15,583 nt of DNA from an uncultured Collinsella sp. (GTDB lineage: Bacteria > Actinomycetota > Coriobacteriia > Coriobacteriales > Coriobacteriaceae). Shown one piece after another: positions 1-9,221 of this stretch (position 1 is its first letter; each line of letters begins with the position of its first letter). The position numbers were made by a program, and so were the translations under genes. A model generated the notes under the pieces. That model saw only the letters and a list, made by a program, of their open reading frames with translations. It made no database searches and was not told the origin of the DNA. The DNA lies in assembly GCA_900552875.1 (NCBI GenBank), contig USCS01000012.1, forward strand, positions 1-15,583, read 5' to 3'.

Positions 1-2704
<2,704 letters not shown>

Positions 2705-2765
2705 GTGGTTTTCCTTTTTGGCCATCGCCCACGCCGTGCAGCTGCGGGCGAGTTAAACACAGATG

Positions 2766-2814
2766 ATTGTACTTTAGCCAAACAAGGCGCGGCCTATACG
2801 GTCGAGCTCGACCG
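2766..2814 (-). promoter_or_regulatory. secA upstream region: -10-like box and 16-bp palindrome
   Basis: Upstream of secA, minus-strand TACAAT at 2771-2766 resembles a sigma-70 -10 box about 60 nt before the start, but no good -35 is found at the right distance. A perfect 16-bp palindrome, CGGTCGAGCTCGACCG, lies at 2799-2814, where it would overlap or sit just upstream of the -35 region. It could be an operator, or simply a GC-rich chance palindrome. Confidence 0.25.
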
Positions 2815-2834
2815 CCACGTAATAACTACGACCA

Positions 2835-2925
2835 ACCTGCCACAATGGGACAGGTTAATTTTGGCAGGTCTATCTGGGCAAACGCCGCCTCTCTGCCATG
2901 TGGTGCCATGGGGACAGGTTAGTTT
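2835..2925. repeat. REP-like GGGACAGGTTA repeats between secA and rpmE
   Basis: Two near-identical short units occur here: GGGACAGGTTAATTT at 2847-2861 and GGGACAGGTTAGTTT at 2911-2925. The first sits in the loop of an inverted repeat with arms ACCTGCCA (2835-2842) and TGGCAGGT (2862-2869). Short GGGGACA-type units in hairpins are known as dispersed repeats linked to REP-associated tyrosine transposases in various bacteria. No transposase gene is present here. Genome-wide copy number cannot be judged from the window. Confidence 0.4.
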
Positions 2926-2935
2926 GCACTAATTT

Positions 2936-2976
2936 AAAAAGAAAAAGGGCCGCGCACCCAAATGGATGCACGGCCC
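2936..2976 (-). terminator. Rho-independent terminator of rpmE
   Basis: Read on the minus strand, a 13-bp stem (GGGCCGTGCATCC pairing with GGGTGCGCGGCCC, two G-U pairs) with a 4-nt loop ATTT is followed at once by TTTTTCTTTTT. The mismatches become G-U wobbles only on this strand, so it belongs to rpmE, whose stop codon is about 37 nt upstream. Confidence 0.9.
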
Positions 2977-3013
2977 TCATGCCATGAATGCGAGCGATTC
3001 CGCGGCGAGCTAT

Positions 3014-3439
3014 TTACTCAGCAGCCTCGGTGGTCTCGGCCTCGGCAGCGGCCTCCTCGACGGGAGCCTCTGCGGGAGCCTCGGCGGCCTGCTTGGCAGC
3101 CTCCTCGGCAAACTTAGCAGCACGCTTAGCCTTCTCGGCAGCCTTGGCCTCAGCGGCGGCCTTGCGAGCGGCCTCGGCCTCAGCAGCCTTGGCGGCCTTG
3201 GCAGCCTTGGCCTCCTCGGCCTTCTTGAGCTGGGCGGCAGCGGCGCCACCGAACTTGTCGGCGAAGCGCTGGACGCGTCCACCGGTGTCGACGAACTTCT
3301 GCTGGCCGGTGTAGAACGGGTGGCACTCGTTGCAAAGCTCGACCTTCATCTCAGACACGGTAGCGTGCGTCTTGAAGGTGTTGCCGCAGGAGCACGTCAC
3401 CGTGCACTCGACATACTGGGGATGGATACCCTGCTTCAT
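3014..3439 (-). CDS. rpmE: 50S ribosomal protein L31 with Ala/Lys/Glu-rich C-terminal extension
   Basis: Protein of 141 residues. Residues 1 to about 65 match zinc-type L31: it starts MKQGIHPQY, carries CSC (Cys16, Cys18) and CNEC (Cys36, Cys39) as the four zinc ligands, and continues HPFYTGQQKFVDTGGRV. Bacterial L31 is usually about 65-75 residues; here about 75 further residues of low complexity follow, dominated by Ala, Lys and Glu and probably helical, turning acidic near the end. L31 sits on the large subunit and contributes to a bridge between subunits. The start has AAGGAG 7 nt upstream. The gene is monocistronic, with its own candidate promoter and strong terminator. Because all four cysteines are kept, this is the zinc-binding paralogue type. 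The tail's role is unknown. Confidence 0.95.
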   Translation of the reverse strand: MKQGIHPQYVECTVTCSCGNTFKTHATVSEMKVELCNECHPFYTGQQKFVDTGGRVQRFADKFGGAAAAQLKKAEEAKAAKAAKAAEAEAARKAAAEAKAAEKAKRAAKFAEEAAKQAAEAPAEAPVEEAAAEAETTEAAE

Positions 3440-3489
3440 GGTAGGACTCCTTATTGGTCAGGCGCTGGTTACCGATCAGCGCATAAGGC

Positions 3490-3552
3490 GTCTTGGTTTC
3501 CGACCAAGACAACAAACTCGGCTATGGTACCACGGCGCCGCGCGTCCCACAA
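3490..3552 (-). promoter_or_regulatory. Candidate rpmE promoter and leader hairpin
   Basis: On the minus strand TTGTGG (3552-3547) and TACCAT (3529-3524) are separated by exactly 17 nt, a fair sigma-70-type pair. The predicted transcript would carry an early perfect 8-bp hairpin, GTCTTGGT-N5-ACCAAGAC (3490-3510), ahead of the rpmE ribosome-binding site. The hexamers are imperfect, so the call rests mainly on spacing and position. No match to a known ribosomal-protein leader was recognised. Confidence 0.4.
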
Positions 3553-3632
3553 AAGGTTCACGGTCTTTTCGGAACGACACGAATCTGACCCATCGAAACA
3601 CATCTCCACCGTTCCTTCAACTGGGAAAATGC

Positions 3633-3665
3633 CGTCCCCGGGGCCTGAGAAGGGCCCCGGGGACG
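3633..3665. repeat. Strong GC-rich inverted repeat at the island edge
   Basis: A perfect 13-bp inverted repeat, CGTCCCCGGGGCC (3633-3645) and GGCCCCGGGGACG (3653-3665), has a 7-nt loop. It directly abuts the left 64-bp direct repeat and its right arm contains GGGGACG, the core of the repeat family seen near 13.5 and 14.6 kb. No T-run follows on either strand, so an ordinary intrinsic terminator is unlikely. Confidence 0.55.
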
Positions 3666-3727
3666 TTCGACTGACTGCGGGAACGGCCTTTCCGCTCAAT
3701 GTGTTCGGCTGAGATCGGAAATCAACC
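3664..3727 (+). repeat. Left direct repeat of the island (candidate attL)
   Basis: This 64-bp segment recurs in the same orientation at 10534-10597 with 62 of 64 bases identical; the differences are A/G near its start and T/G in the middle. It begins CGTTCG and ends GAAATCAACC. The two copies enclose the ABC/peptide genes, the XRE regulator and an integrase remnant, as expected for the ends of an integrated element. It could instead be a dispersed intergenic repeat present elsewhere in the genome. Confidence 0.6.
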
Positions 3728-3728
3728 A

Positions 3729-3747
3729 AACTGAACTAGGTTCAGTT
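3729..3747. promoter_or_regulatory. Short dyad next to the left direct repeat
   Basis: AACTGAAC-TAG-GTTCAGTT is a perfect 8-bp dyad with a 3-nt spacer. It lies 2 nt inside the left direct repeat and 10 nt from the T-tract of the terminator. It could be a protein-binding site linked to recombination or a small hairpin; the function is unknown. Confidence 0.3.
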
Positions 3748-3756
3748 GACATGGTT

Positions 3757-3791
3757 AAAAACGAGGGGCGACGCTTTTGCGTCACCCCTCG
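3757..3791 (-). terminator. Rho-independent terminator of the ABC/peptide unit
   Basis: On the minus strand a 13-bp stem (CGAGGGGTGACGC with GCGTCGCCCCTCG, one G-U pair) closes an AAAA loop and is followed by TTTTT. It lies 15 nt past the stop codon of the small exported protein and ends the minus-strand unit inside the island. Confidence 0.92.
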
Positions 3792-3806
3792 TCCCGGCCG
3801 GTTGCT

Positions 3807-4151
3807 TTAGTTGTACACACGGTAGTTACACTTGAACTGGGTTATGTGTCCATAGTTGGAGCGGTACCAACCCGACGTATAGCTGATTGCCTCTGCGCCT
3901 AGATAGTCGTAGCCCTTGTTGTAGCGAAGCTGACGGTAGGTCGTGTCGTACTCTGCTACGTAAAACGTGTCTCCAGAGAAGGCTTTGTACCGGTCCTTAA
4001 CCGTCGAAGCCATGTACGCGGGTTCGACATCGCCTTTCTCCCCGTTGAGCGCATAGACGGGTGCCGCGATTCCGCATAAAGCCGTTGCCACGAGGATGGC
4101 GTAGACAGCCATGCGCGACGCATTGGACTTCAGCTGTTCAAATAGTTTCAT
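3807..4151 (-). CDS. Small exported Tyr-rich protein, candidate bacteriocin or secreted signal
   Basis: A 114-residue protein that I do not recognise by sequence. It has a clear Sec-type signal peptide: charged N-region (MKLFEQLKSNASR), hydrophobic core at about 14-31, and a likely cleavage after Val-Tyr-Ala34. The predicted mature part is about 80 residues with 13 tyrosines and one cysteine near the end (FKCNYRVYN), so neither a lanthipeptide nor a disulfide-paired peptide is suggested. Its ATG lies 1 nt after the stop of the permease-ATPase fusion gene, with AGGGAGG 8 nt upstream, so translation is probably coupled. A terminator follows. A signal peptide, an aromatic mature part and ABC permease genes recall lactococcin-972-family loci, but I could not confirm family residues. 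Alternatives are a peptide sensed or cleared by the transporter, or an immunity factor. Confidence 0.8.
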   Translation of the reverse strand: MKLFEQLKSNASRMAVYAILVATALCGIAAPVYALNGEKGDVEPAYMASTVKDRYKAFSGDTFYVAEYDTTYRQLRYNKGYDYLGAEAISYTSGWYRSNYGHITQFKCNYRVYN

Positions 4152-4152
4152 G

Positions 4153-5967
4153 TCATTCGCCTCCCTCGTATGTATCGAGGTATTCCTGCTTGAGCGTCTG
4201 CGAGGACGACTCGATCTTTTCCACGAGCGTGCCGGCCTCGATGAAGTAGAACGAGTTGGTGAGGTCTGCCAGGTCGTCGAGCAGATGGCTTGAGATGAGC
4301 ACGCTTCGTCCCCGCGCCACCTCGCTGCGCATCGCGTCGCAGGAGGTTTTCCGCTTTCCCGGATCGAGGCCGTTCAGCGGTTCATCGAGGATAAGGTACG
4401 GGCAACCGGTCGATATCGCCATGGCAAGCTTTACCTGCTGCTTCATTCCTGTCGAGAGTTTACGGGTCGGCTTGTCGAGATATGGGGAGATTCCGAGGGA
4501 GCTGCAGAGCGAGTCGATGTCGGCGGCTGATTTCCACGCCTCCCTAACGAAGGCAAGGTGCTCGATGGCCGATAGCGTGGGGTAGAGATCCGCGCTGCCC
4601 GAAGAGCTCAGGTAGACGAGTTCTGCGAATTCGGCTGATCGACGTTGGCAGATTCCGTCTGCCGCCAGGCTTCCCGAGCGGATGCGGGTGGGAAATTGGC
4701 CCGACAGCGCTTCAAGAAGGGTGGTTTTCCCCGAGCCGTTGGGAGCGACGAGCCCAGCCGCCGTTCCCGGGCTCAGGAGAAGCGACCCGATTGAAAGTAT
4801 CGTCGTGCTCCCGTATCCCACGCTCGCGTCCAGAAGCTCGAGCCCATGGTGCTTTTTAGCGGATCCGGCCTGTTTGGGCGAACGTGCCGCAACGGCGCCG
4901 ACCGCGAAAAGGACCGCGGCGTATATCAGGGCCACGGCAAGCATCGATGCGCTGCCTGAACCGGAGCCAATGAATTCTGTCGGGAAGCATCCTACGTAGC
5001 CCGTGGCCTCGATAGGCGAGAACACAGCCAGCGGCAGGAGCCCGAGCACGGCATTATGCTCCAGCGCCGAATCGGACAGTAACGGGAATGCCGGGGCCGC
5101 GACAAGCAGCGCGGAGGCAAGGGGGCCTGCGAGGACGCGCCTCGTTGCGGTCGATAGGACGGCGGAGCAAACGGATATCAAGGTTCCGCCCGCAAGCAGC
5201 GCGAGAAGCAGAGCTGTGAAGACGTTTCCCGCGGTCGTGGTGGTAAGCGCGCCGTCATGGAAGAAGGCGATCGGGTACCCAATTTGCCCGAAGCCGTTTA
5301 GGGCCAAGGCGCAAATGCCCCCGGGTGCGAGGCCGGCGAGGAGCATCGCGGTCCCCGCGGCGATTATCGAAAACACGGTTTGGATAAGGCGCCGGAATTT
5401 GGGCACGGGCGCCTTCGCCGCCGGGGTCCCGGGCCTTGTGGCGCCGAGCACGAGTATCGACGAGAGAAGGAAGGGGATGAAGGGAAGGAAGGACGGCGCC
5501 TGGGCAATGGCGTAGGGCAGGAAGGAGAGGAACGGCAGATCGCTTGCGGAGGCCGGGATATCCGCGATGCCGGAGCTGCTCAGGGCGCGGCAATATGCGA
5601 GCGCCGCGTCATTGGTCTCTCGGTCTCCCACGATGGACCCGGATTGGAAGCCTTCGCCCATGAGCGCGTAGTAGCTCTCGGCAGAATCGAGAAAGTCGGC
5701 GTCGGTTTGAGCGGCAAGGGCGGCGTTCGCGTATCTTGCAAGCTCAGCGTCGACTTGCTGCTCTGGCGATAAATCTATGCCGTTGGCTTGGGGTGCGCGC
5801 GTATTGAATGCGTCTACAAAGCCCTGCATGCCCTGCTTCATAAAGAAGGGGCCGTAAATGGGTGAATTGAACGCAATGGGGATGGAGAAGGCTGCGGCAA
5901 GAACGAGCGTAGAGATCCATACGGCCCTGTCTCTTAGGATTAGTTTGAGAAGAAGTCGACAGCACAT
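4153..5967 (-). CDS. ABC transporter fusion: ABC-2-like permease half plus ATPase
   Basis: A 604-residue half-transporter with permease and ATPase in one chain. The N-terminal part has a membrane segment at about 16-36, an extracytoplasmic region at about 38-145, then several hydrophobic segments between about 146 and 362. Within these lies LNGFGQIGYPI (223-233), the motif shared with both halves of the permease at 6864-9086. The ATPase covers about 376-590: Walker A GLVAPNGSGKTT (405-416), signature LSTGMKQQ (504-511), Walker B YLILDEP (524-530) and switch His561. At the Q-loop, where Gln (or Glu) is usual, the sequence reads YLSSSGSADLYP. ATG at 5967 directly follows an in-frame TGA and has AGGTG 7 nt upstream. 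The stop is 1 nt from the next start. Permease-ATPase fusion is uncommon in ABC-2 exporters. The substrate is unknown; the downstream exported protein is the obvious candidate. Confidence 0.9.
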   Translation of the reverse strand: MCCRLLLKLILRDRAVWISTLVLAAAFSIPIAFNSPIYGPFFMKQGMQGFVDAFNTRAPQANGIDLSPEQQVDAELARYANAALAAQTDADFLDSAESYYALMGEGFQSGSIVGDRETNDAALAYCRALSSSGIADIPASASDLPFLSFLPYAIAQAPSFLPFIPFLLSSILVLGATRPGTPAAKAPVPKFRRLIQTVFSIIAAGTAMLLAGLAPGGICALALNGFGQIGYPIAFFHDGALTTTTAGNVFTALLLALLAGGTLISVCSAVLSTATRRVLAGPLASALLVAAPAFPLLSDSALEHNAVLGLLPLAVFSPIEATGYVGCFPTEFIGSGSGSASMLAVALIYAAVLFAVGAVAARSPKQAGSAKKHHGLELLDASVGYGSTTILSIGSLLLSPGTAAGLVAPNGSGKTTLLEALSGQFPTRIRSGSLAADGICQRRSAEFAELVYLSSSGSADLYPTLSAIEHLAFVREAWKSAADIDSLCSSLGISPYLDKPTRKLSTGMKQQVKLAMAISTGCPYLILDEPLNGLDPGKRKTSCDAMRSEVARGRSVLISSHLLDDLADLTNSFYFIEAGTLVEKIESSSQTLKQEYLDTYEGGE

Positions 5968-6117
5968 TCAGAAGCACCTACGTTCCTCAAAGAATTGTTA
6001 GATTAAAAGTAACAGACCGGATGAAGGTACATGCGACGGGGGCGAGGCGAATGGCTGAGCGGTATCGATATGCGGGTTTAACGGCATATCGACCACATAG
6101 ATTATTAACTTGCATTT
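5968..6117 (-). promoter_or_regulatory. 150-nt gap inside the ABC unit, with a dyad and a shared motif
   Basis: This gap separates the ATPase gene from the fusion gene, while the other junctions in the unit overlap or nearly touch. It holds a 9-bp inverted repeat, TCGATATGC (6065-6073) and GCATATCGA (6084-6092), and the string TTAAAAGTAAC at 6003-6013, which nearly matches TTAAAAAGTAAC at 9180-9191 in the divergent control region. A second promoter or a regulated processing site is possible. No convincing -35/-10 pair was found. Confidence 0.3.
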
Positions 6118-6858
6118 CTACCCGCCCTCTCCGTAGAGCCGCCGATACGCGCTTAGCGCACCCTCGGCGCGTCCGGCAGGCCTTGCGAAATGGGATCCGG
6201 GAGACTTCGGCGCAGCATCATCTTGCGGAATGCTTCTAATGAGCCTCCCATCCTTCAAAAACAGAATCTCATCGCACAGCCTATCGACCGAATCCAAGAT
6301 GTGGGATGACATGATGATGCACGTACCAGAATCGGCCAGCTTCCTGAGAATCCCGGAATGCAAGTCCACCCTGCTGGGATCGAGCGCGTTCATGGGTTCA
6401 TCCAACAGGAGGTACCGCGCACCCGTCGCATACGCAATCGCCAAGGTAAGCTGCTGCTTCATACCCTGGCTCAGAGCGCGGATCCTCATCTTCGCGAACT
6501 CGCCTATCTGCGTTTGCTCCACTACCTCCTCGATATCACGAGCATGCGGCCACATATCGCAAACCATCTTGAGGTGATCTTCCGCACGCAATCCGGGATA
6601 CAGCAGCGTTCCCTCACCAGGTGCATAGAAGATCATAGAACGGACCTCTCTCGCACCCGTACCCTGCACCTCATCCAGAACGATGCTCCCGTCCACGCGA
6701 GGACCCGGCAAACCTGCCATCGCACGCAGCAACGTCGTCTTTCCATGCCCGTTCGGAGCGACGAGACCGTAGACCGTACCCGGGGCAAACTCAGCGTTCA
6801 CCGAATCTACGAGCACCTTCTTTCCATAAGAGATCGTCAGCGTTTGAAGGTCAATCAT
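6118..6858 (-). CDS. ABC transporter ATP-binding protein
   Basis: A 246-residue stand-alone nucleotide-binding subunit of the ABC-2 exporter type. Visible motifs: Walker A GLVAPNGHGKTT (31-42), signature LSQGMKQQ (129-136), Walker B YLLLDEP (149-155) with the D-loop NALDP following, and switch His186. The Q-loop position reads FYAPGEGTLLYP, with no Gln. The chain ends in a short Ala/Arg/Gly-rich tail after about residue 210. ATG at 6858 is chosen because AAAGGGG lies 9 nt upstream; the ATG at 6867 is almost on top of that sequence but would overlap the permease stop as ATGA. Either way the gene is translationally coupled to the permease gene before it. It probably pairs with the two-half permease, perhaps also with the fusion protein. 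Confidence 0.93.
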   Translation of the reverse strand: MIDLQTLTISYGKKVLVDSVNAEFAPGTVYGLVAPNGHGKTTLLRAMAGLPGPRVDGSIVLDEVQGTGAREVRSMIFYAPGEGTLLYPGLRAEDHLKMVCDMWPHARDIEEVVEQTQIGEFAKMRIRALSQGMKQQLTLAIAYATGARYLLLDEPMNALDPSRVDLHSGILRKLADSGTCIIMSSHILDSVDRLCDEILFLKDGRLIRSIPQDDAAPKSPGSHFARPAGRAEGALSAYRRLYGEGG

Positions 6859-6863
6859 CGAGA

Positions 6864-9086
6864 TCATCCCCTTTCGATCTTCGGAACACCCAGGCGCACC
6901 AACAACGGAGATACGGCGCCCAAGACCACCAGCAGAGCGCCCGATGCGCCGACGACCTCTCCAAAAGGCATCGCGTTCGTCCCTCGCCCAAGGAACCCAA
7001 TCGTCCCCACCTGGGAAGCGGGATCAAACGAGGCGAATGGAGCCAGCAGCGCGGCGCCCATGCCCGCGCTTTCAACATGAGCGCTCAACGAACCCAACAC
7101 CAAGAGAACCGCGCAAACCACTCCGGTGACAACGGGGCTGCGGCTAATCGCTGCTGTCAACGCAGCGACGACGGAAATCACGCCGTATGCCATGACCAGC
7201 AACGGAACGCTACGCAACACCGCCTCCCCCACCATGGACGTTGTCGAAGCCCCCGCTCGAATGAGAGCGACGGGATACTCCGATCCACCCGCACCGTTCT
7301 TAATCGCGGACACAACTGCAGCGGGAACCATCGACACCAAAAGCAGCGTCAAGCCAAGCAGGAGAGACAACGCAACAGCCGTCAGAAAACGCACATGCGC
7401 TGTTGCGGGGACTTGGAAAACCAGAAGGGAACGGCACTGCAGGTGGGTGCACGCAAGCGATGTGACAACCACGGGCAACAGCCAAAACAAGGAAGGAAGC
7501 GCTGCCTGGAAATACGAAAGGAGGATTAATGGGGGCATCTTCGTACTTAACTCGTAAACCTTGGGGTCCGGCAAGCTCGCGATCGACTCGAGCAGAAGGG
7601 CGCGCGCCTCCGCACGAGAAGGAGTCTCCGGCTCGATTCCGATCGATTGCAGGAGGGTCGCATCTGCCGCGCCCAGTTCGCCTCGAGCGCGCTCGTACGT
7701 CGCAAGGCTTCGAAACCCCTCCGCAGGCGTAGGCGCGTACACAAAACCCGAAAGAGCATCTCGCATGTCTTCCAGGGCCGTTTTGCCCTCGACATCCATA
7801 TTCGCAGCGTCCTGCTCTAGATACCGATCTATTGAACGGAGCTCCCCATCCCTATACCGAACAGCGGAAACGTCATCAGCGTCAGGAAACACCTCGACCA
7901 GAGCCGGGGCCAGCATCGTCGTCGACATTGCAATCGCGCATACGGCGAGGGCAGGAGAATGCAGGAGCAGTTTCCCCATCGTTCTTACGTATGCAACGGC
8001 GGAGGCACAAGCGCTCGAACGAGTTGCCGCTCTCGATGCGGTGAAGGAACCTCTCTCAAGACAAATCGGGGGCATCGGGCGCGCGCAGCCGCTCTTTCCA
8101 GCAACGCAAAGCAGGCTAATTGCCAGCACCTCGATCCCGATTGCGCATACGAGGGTAATCGCGCCACGCTCGAAGCAAAGTCCGGGCAGATTCACTATCT
8201 GCGTTGTCGGGTACGGGCTATAGGCGCCGACGGTCAACTCGGTGTTCGCATACGAAAGGGGATTCAACAGGGCGAACTCACGTAAAGCGATGGATCTTCC
8301 GTAATACCCGGGAACCATCGTCACCCCCATCAGGGCACATACGAACACGATTCCAAGCGTAGGGTTATTGGCAATCTTCACGGCAAGGTGAACGACAAGC
8401 GAGATGAACGCTGCCACCAAGAATTGCAAGATGGCCGTCTGCGCGAACACCAGCCAAGCCGGTTTGATAACCGGAGTCGCATATTGAATGTAGCCTATCG
8501 GATAGAACGGCGAGCCCGGGCCATTCTTCACAAGCGCGGCGATTATCCCTGGAAGATTGATGGCGAGGACGGCAAGCATTGCAAAAACACTCGCCCATAC
8601 GCTCGATGCAACAAGTCTACCCAGCTCGCCCATCGGTGCCTGGATGATGAGCTTTTCACGTTTGTTAAGACGCGCGGCAAGGAACGAGACGGCAACGGCC
8701 GTTGCGACCCATAGCAAGTACTCCTTCGATCCGTCATAATAGGTGTACTCTCCATCCGATATCTGCAGAAACGGAAGTAGGGGAGAGAGCGGTGCCAAGA
8801 TAAGACGTCCCGCGGCAAGAGGGTACAGAAGCGCGGGCATGCTTGATGAAGAGGTATAGACACCGTCCTCCCCCGCATTCACAAGCGCATCCGCATAGGA
8901 TGCTGACAATTCCTGCTCAACACGGGTTATTCCCGACTCGAGGTATTCGACCCGTCCGTCGATGCCAGCCGCGCTCCTGAAGACGGGCAGAGCACAAAGA
9001 ACCATCAACGCAACAACGACAACACAGAGCGACCTGGAGGAGAGAAGCGACCTAAAGATCGCCTTCGAGATTTTGAGCATATTCAT
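6864..9086 (-). CDS. Large ABC permease made of two related halves
   Basis: A 740-residue membrane protein. Each half starts with one membrane segment, continues with an extracytoplasmic region, and ends with several membrane segments. First half: membrane segment about 20-38, external region to about 95, then hydrophobic segments to about 330. Second half: segment about 374-396, external region about 397-515, then segments to the C-terminus. Both halves carry the same motif: KNGPGSPFYPI (187-197) and KNGAGGSEYPV (596-606). This points to internal duplication, and the fusion gene downstream carries a third copy. A two-half permease plus one ATPase would make a complete transporter. ATG at 9086 is chosen because AAGG lies 6 nt upstream; the ATG at 9104 has no ribosome-binding site. 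The stop overlaps the ATPase gene region. The family resembles peptide or bacteriocin-linked ABC permeases; the substrate is unknown. Confidence 0.88.
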   Translation of the reverse strand: MNMLKISKAIFRSLLSSRSLCVVVVALMVLCALPVFRSAAGIDGRVEYLESGITRVEQELSASYADALVNAGEDGVYTSSSSMPALLYPLAAGRLILAPLSPLLPFLQISDGEYTYYDGSKEYLLWVATAVAVSFLAARLNKREKLIIQAPMGELGRLVASSVWASVFAMLAVLAINLPGIIAALVKNGPGSPFYPIGYIQYATPVIKPAWLVFAQTAILQFLVAAFISLVVHLAVKIANNPTLGIVFVCALMGVTMVPGYYGRSIALREFALLNPLSYANTELTVGAYSPYPTTQIVNLPGLCFERGAITLVCAIGIEVLAISLLCVAGKSGCARPMPPICLERGSFTASRAATRSSACASAVAYVRTMGKLLLHSPALAVCAIAMSTTMLAPALVEVFPDADDVSAVRYRDGELRSIDRYLEQDAANMDVEGKTALEDMRDALSGFVYAPTPAEGFRSLATYERARGELGAADATLLQSIGIEPETPSRAEARALLLESIASLPDPKVYELSTKMPPLILLSYFQAALPSLFWLLPVVVTSLACTHLQCRSLLVFQVPATAHVRFLTAVALSLLLGLTLLLVSMVPAAVVSAIKNGAGGSEYPVALIRAGASTTSMVGEAVLRSVPLLVMAYGVISVVAALTAAISRSPVVTGVVCAVLLVLGSLSAHVESAGMGAALLAPFASFDPASQVGTIGFLGRGTNAMPFGEVVGASGALLVVLGAVSPLLVRLGVPKIERG

Positions 9087-9119
9087 CGCTAACCTTAACC
9101 TCATCCAGTCGGAACAGAG

Positions 9120-9142
9120 GGGCCGAACAAAATGCTCGGCCC
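9120..9142. promoter_or_regulatory. Hairpin in the leader of the ABC unit
   Basis: A 7-bp inverted repeat, GGGCCGA (9120-9126) and TCGGCCC (9136-9142), with a 9-nt spacer. It lies between the divergent genes, 34 nt upstream of the permease start, so it should be in the leader of the minus-strand transcript. No T-run follows on either strand, so it is not an obvious terminator. Confidence 0.35.
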
Positions 9143-9149
9143 TTATTAC

Positions 9150-9184
9150 TTGCCGGCAAAGTCAATTTAACATAAACTGTTAAA
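9150..9184 (+). promoter_or_regulatory. Promoter of the DUF2975/XRE pair with overlapping operator dyad
   Basis: TTGCCG (9150-9155) and TAAACT (9173-9178) are spaced by 17 nt, each matching 4 of 6 sigma-70 consensus bases, and lie at a suitable distance from the ATG at 9222. A perfect dyad TTTAACA-TAAAC-TGTTAAA (9166-9184) covers the -10 box. This is a typical position for repression, and the small XRE protein encoded just downstream is the natural candidate to bind it. The minus-strand ABC unit starts on the other side of this region, so the same site could control both directions. Confidence 0.5.
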
Positions 9185-9221
9185 AAGTAACCTGAGTTTT
9201 TTAAATTCTTCGGAGGTTATT

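Noticed and set aside
2966..3712. Plus-strand open frame across rpmE and the left repeat
   Set aside because: It is antisense to rpmE and rich in Leu/Gly/Ser low complexity from the Ala/Lys/Glu tail. Its end is set by the direct repeat, with no ribosome-binding site.
3469..3729. Minus-strand small frame sharing VDFRSQPNTLSG with a frame at 10480-10725
   Set aside because: The shared peptide is only the translation of the 64-bp direct repeat; the rest of the two frames is unrelated, so these are not homologous genes.
6358..7080. 240-codon plus-strand frame
   Set aside because: Antisense to the ATPase and permease genes, whose motifs and coupled starts are clear on the minus strand.
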